DNA of 40,027 nucleotides from Syntrophaceae bacterium UBA5744 (lineage in GTDB: Bacteria; Desulfobacterota; Syntrophia; Syntrophales; UBA2192), in contig DIFQ01000122.1 of NCBI GenBank assembly GCA_002419215.1, positions 1-40,027 on the forward strand, given 5' to 3'. Under the pieces are notes generated by a model. It was not told where the DNA came from, made no database searches, and saw only the letters and a program-made list of their open reading frames with translations. Of this stretch, positions 1 through 10,100 are shown in pieces; positions within the stretch are counted from its first letter, which is position 1, and the number at the start of each line of letters is the position of its first letter. Made by a program: the position numbers and the translations under genes.

Positions 1-213
1 GCAATCGGTTCCCTCGACGGCGAGGCCGGGAAGGGCGCAGGAGTCGGAGCGGCGGCAGGCGCAGTCGCTGCTCGGGGGCAGAGCCGTAAACAGGCGCAGC
101 AGCAACAGGCCCAGACGCAGCAGCAGGCCTCGTCCCAGCAGAGTGCAAAGCAGCAGAATTATCAGAAGGCGAGGGCCGCATGCCTCGAGGGCAGGGGCTA
201 TTCGGTGAAATAG
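1..213 (+). CDS. Glycine-zipper protein, C-terminal part (5' end outside window)
   Basis: Frame 1 is open from the first base to the TAG at 211-213, giving 70 residues. The visible part starts with a glycine/alanine-rich segment (GKGAGVGAAAGAV) like the membrane-associated glycine zippers of small envelope proteins. A strongly Gln-rich stretch follows, encoded by CAG/CAA runs, and the protein ends in ACLEGRGYSVK. This tail resembles the ends of glycine-zipper family envelope proteins. The start, and any signal peptide, lie outside the window. The next gene begins 20 bp downstream with its own ribosome-binding site. The role is unknown; an envelope location is inferred from the family. Confidence 0.7.
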   Translation, partial: AIGSLDGEAGKGAGVGAAAGAVAARGQSRKQAQQQQAQTQQQASSQQSAKQQNYQKARAACLEGRGYSVK

Positions 214-233
214 AGAGAGAAGGAGGACAGACC

Positions 234-1643
234 ATGGTGGAGCCCCAGGAATTGACGAATGTCACGTTCGACGAAATACAGGTGGGTGCCATGAAGGAAG
301 CGACCGTGACGTTGACGCAGCACCAGATTGACGTGGCGGCCATCGTGTCGGGAGACGTCGACGCCCTCTATGTGAAAGGGGTGGGTACCGGGGATACACG
401 CCTGGAGCCGAAAAAGACCGAGGCGGCGGGAGCCGAGGCGATGATTTCGATCCTGCTCGGGGCGAGGATGCCCGGCCCCGGGACGAAGATCGTGCACCGC
501 GATCTGCGTTTCAGCGGAGATTTCGCGGCGGGGGACAACCTCACGGCCAGGGTGACCGTGCGGGAAAAACGGCAGGAAGGAAACCTCGTCGTCTTCGACT
601 GCCGTGTGGTCAACCAGGCGGGCAAGGAACTCGTCGCCGGGACGGTGACGGTGCAGGCGCCCACATCGCGGCTTGTCTACGATGTCATCAAGCCGCCGCA
701 CCTGGAGCTCCGCTTCGGCGATTCGTTCGCGCAGCTCATCAGGGGATGCCAGGGCTGCGAGCCCATTCCCACGGCCATCGTGCATCCCTGTGACCGGGAT
801 TCCCTCGCGGGCGCCATCGAGGCGGCCCGTCGGGGGCTCATCGTACCCGTGCTCGTCGGCCCGGAGGAGAAGATACGGAAGGCTGCCGACGAGGCGCAGA
901 TCGATCTGTCCCCCTACCGGATCGTGTCCACGGAGCACAGTCACGCGTCGGCGGCAAAATCCGTCGAGCTTGCACGCACGGGCGATGTGGAGGCCCTCAT
1001 GAAGGGGAGCCTGCACACCGACGAGATCATGGGGGCTATCGTGCCGACGGCGGCCGGGCTGCGCACGTCGCGCAGGATCAGCCACGCCTTCGTCATGGAC
1101 GTCTCCACCTATCCGAAGATGTTCATGATCACCGATGCGGCGGTCAACATCTTCCCGGACCTGGAAGTCAAGCGCGACATCATCCAGAACGCCATCGATC
1201 TGGGACATGCGCTGGGCATCGAATTGCCAAAGGTGGGCATCCTGTCGGCCGTCGAGGTGGTCAACCCGAAGATCCCCTCCACACTCGAGGCGGCCGCCCT
1301 GTGCAAGATGGCCGACCGGGGGCAGATCACCGGCGGCATCCTCGACGGTCCCCTGGCCTTCGACAACGCCATCAGCGCCCAGGCCGCCAGGATCAAGGGC
1401 ATCACTTCGCCCGTCAGCGGGGAGGTGGACATCCTGCTCGCCCCGGACCTGGAGGCTGCCAACATGCTGTTCAAGCAGCTTACCTACCTTTCCGGGGCCG
1501 AGGGAGCAGGCATCGTCCTGGGGACAAAGATCCCCGTCGTGCTGACGAGCCGCGCCGACTCGGTTAGAACGAGACTCGCCTCCGTGGCGGTCATGACGCA
1601 GGTCGCCCACGCAAGGCGAAGCGGAAAGTTCGAGACGAGGTGA
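234..1643 (+). CDS. Bifunctional-type MaoC/phosphate acyltransferase (phosphotransacetylase/phosphotransbutyrylase family)
   Basis: A 469-residue protein that probably converts acyl-CoA plus phosphate to acyl phosphate in the cytoplasm. The ATG at 234 is preferred because AGGAGG lies at 221-226; an upstream in-frame ATG at 180 would overlap the previous gene. Residues 1-150 form a MaoC-like hotdog domain, and about 165-469 form a PTA_PTB domain (LVGPEEKIRKAADEA, MKGSLHTDEIMGAIV, DGPLAFDNAISAQAA). The architecture matches proteins annotated as enoyl-CoA hydratase/phosphate acetyltransferase. However, the usual hydratase motif GD-x-N-P-x-H is replaced by GDVDALY (40-46), so the hydratase half may be inactive. 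Acetate kinase follows after 4 bp, implying a substrate-level phosphorylation or acyl-CoA overflow pair. The preferred acyl chain (acetyl, butyryl or other) cannot be read from sequence. Confidence 0.9.
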   Translation: MVEPQELTNVTFDEIQVGAMKEATVTLTQHQIDVAAIVSGDVDALYVKGVGTGDTRLEPKKTEAAGAEAMISILLGARMPGPGTKIVHRDLRFSGDFAAGDNLTARVTVREKRQEGNLVVFDCRVVNQAGKELVAGTVTVQAPTSRLVYDVIKPPHLELRFGDSFAQLIRGCQGCEPIPTAIVHPCDRDSLAGAIEAARRGLIVPVLVGPEEKIRKAADEAQIDLSPYRIVSTEHSHASAAKSVELARTGDVEALMKGSLHTDEIMGAIVPTAAGLRTSRRISHAFVMDVSTYPKMFMITDAAVNIFPDLEVKRDIIQNAIDLGHALGIELPKVGILSAVEVVNPKIPSTLEAAALCKMADRGQITGGILDGPLAFDNAISAQAARIKGITSPVSGEVDILLAPDLEAANMLFKQLTYLSGAEGAGIVLGTKIPVVLTSRADSVRTRLASVAVMTQVAHARRSGKFETR

Positions 1644-1647
1644 CGCC

Positions 1648-2841
1648 ATGGCCGATCTCATTCTCGTTCTCAACGCAGGGTCCTCGAGCCTTAAATTCAC
1701 CATCTACGCCAATCAGGCGAGCGAACCGGAACCCCTCTACGACGGTCAGATCGAGGGCCTCTTCACGGAGTCGCGATTCAAGGCAAAAGACGGCGCCGGA
1801 AAGGTCATCGCAGAGAAAACATGGCCGAAAGGGTCCGCACTCGACCACGAAGGGGCCATCGAGGCTCTCTTTGCATGGGGCAGGGGGGTTCTGAGCAGCA
1901 AGGATCGAATCGTGGCCGTGGGACACCGCGTCGTCCACGGCGGACTGCGATACACCAAACCCACGCTGGTCAACGAGGACATCCTGACGGACCTGGAGGA
2001 ATTCAACCCCCTGGCTCCGCTGCACCAGCCGCACAACCTCGCCGCCATCCGCGTCCTCAGGAAGCGAAGCCCTGATCTTCCCCAGGTGGCCTGCTTCGAC
2101 ACGTCCTTCCACACGAGCATTCCTTCTCTGGCGCAGGCCTTCGGCCTGCCGCGAAAGTTCACCGAGCAGGGTGTCCGGCGCTACGGGTTCCACGGCCTTT
2201 CCTACGAGTACATCTCTTCGGTGTTGCCGGGGTTTGACCCGGAAGCGGCGAAGGGTCGAACGATCGTTGCTCACCTGGGAAACGGTGCGAGCCTGTGCGC
2301 CATGCAGGGGCTGAAGAGCATGGCCTGCACACTGGGTTTCACCGCCGTCGAGGGCCTCGTGATGGGCACGCGCTGCGGCACGCTCGACCCGGGGGTCATG
2401 CTGTACCTGATGGACGAGTGCGGAATGAACACACGGGATCTGGAAAAGCTCATCTACAAGGAATCGGGCCTGCTGGGCGTCTCGGGAATTTCGAGCGACA
2501 TGCGAACACTCCTGGAGAGCAAAGATCCCCGTGCCGCCGAAGCGGTGGAGCTGTTCGTATACCGGATCGGCCGCGAGATCGGGTCGCTTTCCGCCGCGTT
2601 GGGCGGGCTCGACGCGCTGGTCTTCACGGGGGGAATCGGAGAAAACGCGGTGCCCATCCGCGAGCGGGTCTGCAGGGCCGCGCAGTGGCTCGGTCTGGAA
2701 CTGGACGAGAATGCCAACGCCGCGGGGGGGCCCCGGATCAGCGACGCGGGAAGCCGCGTCCGCGCATGGGTGATCCCCACCGACGAGGAGCTGATGATCG
2801 CCCGGCACGCGCGGCAGGTGCTCGCCGGAAAAGCCGGTTGA
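1648..2841 (+). CDS. ackA: Acetate kinase
   Basis: A 397-residue cytoplasmic ASKHA-fold kinase that interconverts acetyl phosphate plus ADP with acetate plus ATP. Hallmarks are visible along the whole length: LVLNAGSSSLKF near the N terminus, GHRVVHGG, CFDTSFHTSIP, RRYGFHGLSYEYI, HLGNGASLCA, GLVMGTRCGTLDPG, SGISSDMRTL and TGGIGENA near the C terminus. Length and motif order match ordinary acetate kinases. The ATG lies 4 bp after the phosphotransacylase stop, so the two are almost certainly co-transcribed and act in sequence. A butyrate or propionate kinase activity is possible given the Ptb-like partner, but the motifs are those of the AckA branch. Confidence 0.95.
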   Translation: MADLILVLNAGSSSLKFTIYANQASEPEPLYDGQIEGLFTESRFKAKDGAGKVIAEKTWPKGSALDHEGAIEALFAWGRGVLSSKDRIVAVGHRVVHGGLRYTKPTLVNEDILTDLEEFNPLAPLHQPHNLAAIRVLRKRSPDLPQVACFDTSFHTSIPSLAQAFGLPRKFTEQGVRRYGFHGLSYEYISSVLPGFDPEAAKGRTIVAHLGNGASLCAMQGLKSMACTLGFTAVEGLVMGTRCGTLDPGVMLYLMDECGMNTRDLEKLIYKESGLLGVSGISSDMRTLLESKDPRAAEAVELFVYRIGREIGSLSAALGGLDALVFTGGIGENAVPIRERVCRAAQWLGLELDENANAAGGPRISDAGSRVRAWVIPTDEELMIARHARQVLAGKAG

Positions 2842-2855
2842 GAAGGGGACGCAGG

Positions 2856-4193
2856 ATGCGCTGGAACCGGAAGTACATCATCGTGAGCTACATCCGATCG
2901 TCGCTGTGGCTCGTGCCGTTTTTCGCCGTCCTGGCGTATATGGTGACGAACCGCCTCACCTTTACCATCGGCCGCTGGTTTCTGCAGAACGGATGGCTCG
3001 ACGAAGAGACTGCATTCCTGGGCCTCTCCATGGCGGGGGCACGGGCGCTGCTCGAGACAATCGTCACGCTGAACCTTTCCTTTGTCGTTTTCACATTCGG
3101 CTCGCTGCTCGTCGCGATCCAGGTCGCCGGCGGACAGTACACGCCGCGGATCATCGCGACCACCCTGCTGCGGAACAACGCCATCCGGTGCACCGTCGGC
3201 TATTTCGTCTTTACCATGTTGTTCACCCTGCGGGTGCTGTCCCGGATGGGCGATGCGACCGTCCATCAGTTCAACACCTTCATGGCAGCGCTGTTCGGCT
3301 TGATCTCCATCGTCGTGTTCCTGTTCCTGATCGACTACGCGGCGCGGCTGCTGCGTCCCGTCAGCATCGTGTACCGGGTCGGGGAATCGGGAATTGGAGT
3401 TCTCGAGGGCGTCTATCCGGAGCCGACCAGGCCCGCATATCCCGTCGAGACGTCCGGTCCTGAAGCATCTCCAGTGCGTGCCGTGGCGCACGCAGGGACC
3501 TCGGGTATCGTTCTCGCCTTGGATCTCGCGGGACTGGCTGCGAAAGCGCGCAAAGCGGACGGGGTGATCGAGTTCGTCCCGCAGGTAGACGATTTCGTGG
3601 CAAAGGAAGAGCCCCTGTTCCGCCTGTATGGAGGCGCCGGCGGCATCGACGACAGCGAGCTGCAGGCGTCCGTTGCGCTCGGATCGGAACGCACGCTCGA
3701 GCAGGATCCGACCTTTGCATTCCGCATCCTGGTCGACATTGCGATCAAGGCGCTGTCGCCGGCCATCAACGATCCGACGACGGCCGTCCTCGCCATCGAC
3801 CAGATTCACCGGCTGCTCCGGCTCGTCGGGCAGCGGCACTTGAGCCGCGAGGAGATCCGCGACGAGGCGGGGGAAACGCGGCTCATCTTCCGGACGCCGA
3901 ACTGGGAGGACTTCGTTCACCTCGCGTGCACCGAGATCCGCCATTTCGGCGCAGGAAGCGTCCAGATCATGCGGCGGATGCGATCCATGCTGGAAAATCT
4001 CATGCACACCCTGCCGCCGTACCGTCATCCGGAGTTGAGCAAGCAACTGGAATATCTCGATCGGGCGATCGAAGGGCATTACACCCTGGCCGAAGACCGG
4101 GCACTCGCCCGGATCGCGGATCCGCAGGGCTTGGGAGGATCCGTGGGTGTGCAGGCTGCCGTTGAGGCACCGAACCCGGGTCAGCGTGCTTAG
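2856..4193 (+). CDS. DUF2254 family membrane protein
   Basis: A 445-residue inner-membrane protein. The ATG at 2856 is chosen because the protein then begins MRWNRKYIIVSYIRSS, directly before the first membrane helix; further upstream the frame only overlaps ackA. About four hydrophobic helices lie in the first 160 residues (LWLVPFFAVLAYMV, LNLSFVVFTFGSLLV, GYFVFTMLFTL, AALFGLISIVVFLFLI). A soluble C-terminal half contains the family's conserved stretch FRILVDIAIKALSPAINDPTTA. The biochemical role of DUF2254 is unknown. It starts 14 bp after ackA and may be the last gene of that operon, although a shared function is not evident. Confidence 0.85.
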   Translation: MRWNRKYIIVSYIRSSLWLVPFFAVLAYMVTNRLTFTIGRWFLQNGWLDEETAFLGLSMAGARALLETIVTLNLSFVVFTFGSLLVAIQVAGGQYTPRIIATTLLRNNAIRCTVGYFVFTMLFTLRVLSRMGDATVHQFNTFMAALFGLISIVVFLFLIDYAARLLRPVSIVYRVGESGIGVLEGVYPEPTRPAYPVETSGPEASPVRAVAHAGTSGIVLALDLAGLAAKARKADGVIEFVPQVDDFVAKEEPLFRLYGGAGGIDDSELQASVALGSERTLEQDPTFAFRILVDIAIKALSPAINDPTTAVLAIDQIHRLLRLVGQRHLSREEIRDEAGETRLIFRTPNWEDFVHLACTEIRHFGAGSVQIMRRMRSMLENLMHTLPPYRHPELSKQLEYLDRAIEGHYTLAEDRALARIADPQGLGGSVGVQAAVEAPNPGQRA

Positions 4194-4287
4194 ACTCAGT
4201 CGGAACTCAGATGCGCCATGCTCGATCTGCAGGGGTTCACGGGTATGGCTGTCAGCAAGGCTCCGACAGGACCAAGGAGGGGAAGTC

Positions 4288-4869
4288 ATGACATCGATTC
4301 GCTTGATTCGGTCCGTTGTCACCGTTTTGCTGGCTGCAGTTTCGATCCTCCTCTTTGCTACAGGTGCATTCGCCCAGGACACGAAGGGCGGGGACATCAT
4401 CCTGCCGCAAATCGGCACGGGCAGCGTCGATGCCTACATCGAGGCGCTGAAGTCGGACATTCGGAGACACATGAGGCGGGTCGTCGAGGTCAACATGCAG
4501 TTGAGCGGGAAGGAGGCCGATGCGTTCTGGCCGATCTACGATCGCTACGATGAGGACATGAGAAAGCTGAATTATGAACGGTCATCGATCTACGATTTCT
4601 ACGCGGACAATTACAGGACCCTGTCGGACAAGCAGGCGCAGGAGCTGATCCGGAGAATGAATTACGTCGACCGGCGGAAGCTGTCCATCGACGAGAAGTA
4701 TGCAAGGGAAATGGGCAAGGTCCTGCCCGTGAAGACGGTGCTGCGCTTCTTCCAGATCGAGAGGCAAATCGACAGGCTGGTGGTGCTGAAAATCGCGTCG
4801 GAGATCCCGCTGGTCCCGACGGATGCGCCCAAGGCAAAACCGGAGGCCAGACAAAAAAGACGACCCTGA
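4288..4869 (+). CDS. Exported helical protein of unknown function
   Basis: A 193-residue protein. The ATG at 4288 follows AAGGAGGGGA and begins a clear signal peptide (hydrophobic VTVLLAAVSILLFATGAFA, predicted cut after Ala-Phe-Ala). The mature part is highly charged and helical, with ADAFWPIYDRYDEDMRKL, LSDKQAQELIRRMNYVD and FFQIERQIDRLVVLKIASEIPLV. It ends in a basic tail. The layout, with LSDKQAQEL-type repeats, recalls small periplasmic helical proteins of the Spy/CpxP kind, but I cannot assign it to that family. It stands alone between two membrane-protein genes. A periplasmic location is well supported; the function is not. Confidence 0.75.
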   Translation: MTSIRLIRSVVTVLLAAVSILLFATGAFAQDTKGGDIILPQIGTGSVDAYIEALKSDIRRHMRRVVEVNMQLSGKEADAFWPIYDRYDEDMRKLNYERSSIYDFYADNYRTLSDKQAQELIRRMNYVDRRKLSIDEKYAREMGKVLPVKTVLRFFQIERQIDRLVVLKIASEIPLVPTDAPKAKPEARQKRRP

Positions 4870-4953
4870 CACGAAACGCCGCAGAAAAAAGCGCCGCACA
4901 TCCCTTTCGGCAGTCAGGGTCCGGAAGGCGCGTTGTCCCGGGGGCAGGAACCG

Positions 4954-5877
4954 ATGACAATCGACAGCCTGGTGAAACTCATTGTCTCGGCGGCCGTCAT
5001 CGAGATGATGGTGACGGTGGGGCTGGCGGTCGCCGCTGCTGAACTCGTTGCCGTTTCAGGGAATATTCGCCTCTTTGCAAGGGCAGCCGTGGCCAACTAT
5101 GTCCTCGTCCCGGCAGCCACGGTAGCGCTTCTCCTGGCGTTCGGCGCCCACCCGATGGTCGCTGCGGGATTTCTTATCCTGGCTTTCTGCCCGGGGGCGC
5201 CCTTCGGTCCGCCCCTGGCGGTCCTGGCCGGGGGCAAAGCGGCCCTGTCCGTGGGATGGATGACGAGCCTTGCATTGACGTCGGCCGTAATCGCGCCGGC
5301 TGCCCTTTACCTGCTGCTGCCCCGGGTTGCCGGATCGCAGGAGCTGACATTCGCGGTCGTCTGCAGGATGACGGGCACACTCATCGGGGTCCAGCTTCTG
5401 CCGCTGGCCGTCGGGCTCGGTATCCGGCACTTCCGGCCCGGCCTTGCGGACAGGGTGCTCGACCCGGCGAGGAAGCTTGGACGCTTGCTCAACCTGGGCG
5501 CCATCGGGCTTGTCGTGGCCGTGTACTACCCGCTTTTGGCAGACGTGAAGCTGAAGGGTTTCGTCGGGATGCTGCTCCTGCTCGTTGCAAGCCTGGCTGC
5601 GGGGTGGCTCCTGGGCGGGCGGGACGACGGGAGCCGAAAGACCCTGTCGCTGACGACGGCCCTTCGAAACGTCGGGGTCGGACTGGTGATAGCCACGGAC
5701 GCCTTTGCGGGCACGCCGGCCGTGACCGCCGTGCTGGCCTACGGGCTTTTGGGTGTACTCGGGTCGCTTTTGATTGCACGGGTCTGGGGCCGGAAGCCGG
5801 GGCGAAGCAGGACAGAATGCGTGAGTGAAACTCTGCGGAATCGTAGAAAAACGATGGACAGGCACCGGCGAACGTAG
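4954..5877 (+). CDS. Bile acid:sodium symporter (BASS/SBF) family transporter
   Basis: A 307-residue integral membrane protein with about nine to ten hydrophobic helices and short loops. Examples are IEMMVTVGLAVAAAELVAV, NYVLVPAATVALLLAF, GMLLLLVASLAAGWLLGG and AVTAVLAYGLLGVLGSLLIA. Features typical of the SBF fold are AFCPGAPFGPPLAVLAGG in an early helix pair and TTALRNVGVGLVIATDAF in the late crossover region. The ATG at 4954 follows GGGGCAGGA; an alternative TTG at 4933 adds seven residues. Members couple Na+ entry to uptake or efflux of organic anions; the substrate here is unknown. Its stop lies just before the RND operon, whose promoter overlaps its last bases. Confidence 0.8.
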   Translation: MTIDSLVKLIVSAAVIEMMVTVGLAVAAAELVAVSGNIRLFARAAVANYVLVPAATVALLLAFGAHPMVAAGFLILAFCPGAPFGPPLAVLAGGKAALSVGWMTSLALTSAVIAPAALYLLLPRVAGSQELTFAVVCRMTGTLIGVQLLPLAVGLGIRHFRPGLADRVLDPARKLGRLLNLGAIGLVVAVYYPLLADVKLKGFVGMLLLLVASLAAGWLLGGRDDGSRKTLSLTTALRNVGVGLVIATDAFAGTPAVTAVLAYGLLGVLGSLLIARVWGRKPGRSRTECVSETLRNRRKTMDRHRRT

Positions 5878-5884
5878 TTATAAA
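5855..5884 (+). promoter_or_regulatory. Sigma-70-like promoter for the RND efflux operon
   Basis: TGGACA at 5855-5860 (5/6 match to TTGACA) is separated by 18 bp from TATAAA at 5879-5884 (5/6 match to TATAAT). It overlaps the 3' end of the symporter gene and sits 32 bp before the adaptor ATG. Prediction from sequence only. Confidence 0.5.
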
Positions 5885-5916
5885 GTCTCAACAATACATG
5901 GAAGAGGAGACGGGTC

Positions 5917-7176
5917 ATGCTGAGCCCAGGAGAAGGAAGTCATTCGAAATTTTCGCTGCGGGCTGCCCGTTGCTTTAACCCGCAATGGATGGTCATGATC
6001 CTGCTGCTCTTCGTCGCGACGGGTTGCTCGAAGGGCCCCCAGGAAGCCCCGGCGCCCCCGACGGTCGAGGTGATGACCGTCATCCAGAAAGACGTGCCCG
6101 TCTACAACGAGTGGATCGGGACTCTCGACGGGCTCGTGAATGCCACCATCCGGGCCCAGGTCCAGGGATACCTGATCAAACAGAACTACAAGGAAGGCGA
6201 TTACGTAAGGACCGGGCAGGTCCTCTTCGAAATCGATCCGCGCACCTTCCAGGCTACACTGGAGCAGGCAAAGGGAGAATTGGAAGCCCAGCAGGCGCGC
6301 TGGACGACGGCCAAGGCCAACCTTGCGCGGATCAAGCCCCTGGCCGAGCAGAATGCCGTCAGCAAGAAGGACCTCGACGACTCCATCGGCACGGAACAGT
6401 CGGCCCGTGCGGCGGTGTTCTCCGCCCAGGCCAAGGTCGACAAGGCACAACTCGACCTGGGGTTCACGAAAGTGACCTCGCCCGTGGACGGCATCGCCGG
6501 CCTTGCCAAGGCGCAGATCGGAAATCTGGTCGGTCCGGGAGGCATGGAGGAGTTGACGACGGTCTCGACGGTCAACCCGATCAAGGTCTACATCCAGGTC
6601 AGCGAACAGGAATACCTCATCGCCGGACGCGCCGGGGAGCGCAGGGCCGAGAAACTGCACGGCGAGCTCATCCTGGCCGACGGGAGCGTGTACCCGCAGA
6701 AGGGCAGCTTCGCCTTCGCCGACCGCCAGGTCGACGTGAAGACGGGGACCATCAAGGTAGCCGTCATTTTCCCGAACCCGGGCAATTTCCTGCGACCCGG
6801 GCAGTATGGCAAGGTGCGCGTGGCGACGTCGGTCCGGAAGGACGCCCTGCTGGTTCCCCAGCGGGCCGTCGCGGAGGTCCAGGGGAAATACATGGTGGCC
6901 GTTGTCGGGCCCGACAACAAGGCCGACATCCGGCCCGTGAAGACCGCCGAGCGGGTCGACAGCCTCTGGGTCATCCTCGAGGGACTGAAGCCCGGCGAGA
7001 AGGTCGTTGTCGAGGGAATCCAGAAAGTCCGCCCGGGCTCTCCCGTCAACCCGAAGCCCTTTGAGGGGGCCTCCGCCCAACCCAAGGTGGGGGACGCCAA
7101 ACCGGAAGCGAAAGCGGAAGAGAAGAGCGCTGCCCCGCAGAAATCCGCCGAGCCGGCCAAGGCCGAGAAGAGGTAG
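5917..7176 (+). CDS. RND efflux periplasmic adaptor (membrane fusion protein), lipoprotein
   Basis: A 419-residue adaptor of the AcrA/MexA (HlyD) family that links the inner-membrane pump to the outer-membrane channel. The start at ATG 5917 follows GAGGAGA. The N terminus has a long charged lead, a hydrophobic core and a lipobox VATGC with Cys37. It then shows the lipoyl/barrel-sandwich half-motif (GYLIKQNYKEGDYVRTGQVLFEID), an alpha-hairpin (about 100-165), the second lipoyl half (FTKVTSPVDGIAG) and the beta-barrel (NFLRPGQYGKVRV). A Lys/Ala/Glu-rich tail of about 40 residues ends the protein. The pump gene follows 6 bp later, so this is the first gene of a three-gene efflux operon. Confidence 0.93.
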   Translation: MLSPGEGSHSKFSLRAARCFNPQWMVMILLLFVATGCSKGPQEAPAPPTVEVMTVIQKDVPVYNEWIGTLDGLVNATIRAQVQGYLIKQNYKEGDYVRTGQVLFEIDPRTFQATLEQAKGELEAQQARWTTAKANLARIKPLAEQNAVSKKDLDDSIGTEQSARAAVFSAQAKVDKAQLDLGFTKVTSPVDGIAGLAKAQIGNLVGPGGMEELTTVSTVNPIKVYIQVSEQEYLIAGRAGERRAEKLHGELILADGSVYPQKGSFAFADRQVDVKTGTIKVAVIFPNPGNFLRPGQYGKVRVATSVRKDALLVPQRAVAEVQGKYMVAVVGPDNKADIRPVKTAERVDSLWVILEGLKPGEKVVVEGIQKVRPGSPVNPKPFEGASAQPKVGDAKPEAKAEEKSAAPQKSAEPAKAEKR

Positions 7177-7182
7177 ACGACC

Positions 7183-10100
7183 ATGTCCAGGTTCTTCATC
7201 AACCGGCCCATCGTGGCCATGGTCATCTCCATCCTCATGGTCATCGTCGGCCTCGTGGCGATGTCGGGCCTGCCGACGGCGCAGTTCCCCAACATCGTCC
7301 CGCCGGAGATGCAGGTCAAGGGCACGTACCCCGGCGCCGACGCCCTCACCGTCGAGCAATCGGTGGCCACCCCCATCGAGCAGCAGATGTCAGGCGTGGA
7401 CAACATGAACTACATGTATTCCCTCAACGCCAACGACGGCTCGATGAAGCTTACCGTGAACTTCGACATCAAGACGGACCCCAACACCGACCAGATCCTC
7501 TCCCAGATGAGGTCCAACCAGGCCAACTCGCAGCTGCCCACGGACGTAACCAATCAGGGCGTGACGGTCCAGAAGTCGACGGCCTCGCCCCTCATCATGT
7601 TCGCCCTCATTTCCCCCAACGGGACCTACGACAACGTCTTCCTGGCGAACTACTGCTACATCAACATCAATGATCAGATGACGCGCATTCCCGGCATCGC
7701 CAGCGTCACGGTCTTTGGGGCCGGGCAGTACGCCATGCGCCTGTGGGTGCGGCCCGACCTGCTGGCCTCCCTGGGGATCACCATCCCCGAGATCGTCACG
7801 GCCGTCCAGCAGCAGAACACCGTCAACCCCTCCGGCCAGGTGGGCGGCGAACCCATCCCGCAGGGCCAGGAGTTCACCTACGCCGTCCGCTCCCAGGGCC
7901 GCCTGGAGAACGAAAAGCAGTTCGGCGACATCGTGATCCGCGCAAACCCGGACGGCTCCCTCGTCCGCATCAAGGACGTGGGGCGCATCGAGCTGGGGGC
8001 CCAGTCCTACAGCATGATCGGCCGCCTCAACGGAAAGCCTGCGGCCCTCATCGCCCTCTACCAGATGCCCGGTTCGAATGCCATTGCGGCTGCCGACGGC
8101 GCCAGGCAGCTCATGGCGAAACTCAAGGAGAGTTTCCCCGCCGACCTGGACTACGTCGTCGCTCTGGACACGACGCTGGCCGTCACGGAGGGCATCAAGG
8201 AGATCGTTCATACCCTGTTCGAAGCCCTCATTCTCGTTATCATCGTCGTCTTCATCTTCCTGCAGGGCTGGAGGGCTACCCTCATCCCGCTGCTGGCCGT
8301 GCCGGTGTCGCTCATCGGAACCTTCGTGTTCTTTCCGCTGCTGGGCTTTTCGATCAACACGCTCTCGCTCTTCGGGCTGGTGCTTGCCATCGGGCTGGTC
8401 GTCGACGACGCCATCGTCGTCGTAGAGGCCGTGGAGCACCACATCGAGCACGGGATGACACCGAAGGAGGCGACCCTGAAGGCCATGGAGGAGGTCTCGG
8501 GCCCCGTTATCGCCATCGCCATCATCCTGGCGGCCGTCTTCGTCCCCACGGCCTTCATCCCGGGCATCACGGGGCGGCTCTATCAGCAGTTCGCCGTGAC
8601 CATCGCCGTCTCCGTCATCATCTCGGCCTTCAACGCCCTGACGCTCTCGCCGGCCCTGTCGGCCCTGTTGCTTCGTCCGAAGAAGAAATCCACAGGCCCC
8701 CTTCAGAAGTTTTTCGACGGGTTCAACAGGGTCTTCGGACGGTCCACGGACGGGTACGTGAACTGGTGTGATCACCTCATCCGCAAGAGCAAGGTGAGCC
8801 TGCTGTTCCTCCTCGCCACGGCCATCCTGGCCGGCTTCTTCGGGAAGCACCTGCCGGTCTCCTTCCTGCCCGACGAGGACCAGGGGTTCGTCTACGCGGG
8901 TCTTCAGCTCCCCGATGCCGCCTCCCTGCAGAGGACCGACGCCGTTACCAAGAAGGCAGAAGAGATCATCATGAAGACCCCCGGCGTGAAGTACTGCACC
9001 ACCGTCGTCGGCTACAGCATGCTCAGCGGGGTGTCCAACACGTACAGCTCCTTCTTTTTTATCACCCTGGAGGAGTGGGCGGCGCGGAAGAAGCCGGAGG
9101 AGAAGTACGAGGCCATCAAGGCCCACCTGACCCGGGAGCTGCGAGGGCTGACGGAGGCCATCGCCTTTGCCTTCCCGCCGCCGGCCATCCCCGGCGTCGG
9201 GACCTCGGGCGGCTTCACCTTCGTCCTCGAGGACAGGGCAGGGAAGGACCTTGCATTCCTCGCGGAGCAGACCAACAAATTCATGGAGGCGGCCCGCAAG
9301 CGGCCGGAGCTGGCCGGCCTCAGCACGACCTTCCGCCCGACGGTGCCGCAGGTCTTCGTGGAGGTGGACCGCGACAAGGTCCTCAAGCAAGGCGTGGCCC
9401 TCTCGGACGTGTACAAGACGCTGCAGTGTTTCATGGGCGGGGCCTTCGTGAACTACTTCAACCGGTTCGGCCGCCAGTGGCAGATCTACGTCCAGGCCGA
9501 GGGCCAGTACCGGACAAATGCCAGGAACCTCGGGCAGTTCCGCGTGCGCAACAGCGCGGGTGAGATGGTTCCACTGTCATCCGTCATCAGCGTCCGCACA
9601 ACGGCGGGGCCTGAGTTCACCATGCGCTACAACCTCTACCGCTCGGCCCAGATCAACGGCTCGGCGGCGCCGGGGTACAGCTCGGCGCAGGCCATGGAGG
9701 CCCTCGAGCAGGTCTTCGCCGAGACAATGCCGGCGGAGATGGGATACGACTACCTCGGCATGAGCTACCAGGAGAAGAAGGCCCAGGAGGGCGTGTCCCC
9801 CGCCGTCATCTTCGGGTTCTCGCTGCTCTGCGTGTTCCTGATCCTGGCGGCCCAGTACGAGAGCTGGTCGCTTCCGTTCAGCGTGCTCCTGGGGACGCCC
9901 ATTGCCGTCATGGGGGCCTTCTTCGCCCTGTGGGTGATGAGGTTCGAAAACAACGTCTACGCCCAGATCGGCCTTGTCATGCTCATCGGCCTGGCGGCGA
10001 AAAACGCGATCCTCATCGTCGAGTTCGCCAAGATGGAATACGACAAGGGAAAGCCCGTGATCGAGGCGGCCCTGACGGGAGCCAAGCTGAGGCTGCGGCC

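Noticed and set aside
7390..9390. 666-codon minus-strand open frame opposite the RND pump
   Set aside because: Antisense shadow of a well-conserved pump gene, rich in Asp/Gly/Arg/Gln without a recognisable domain.
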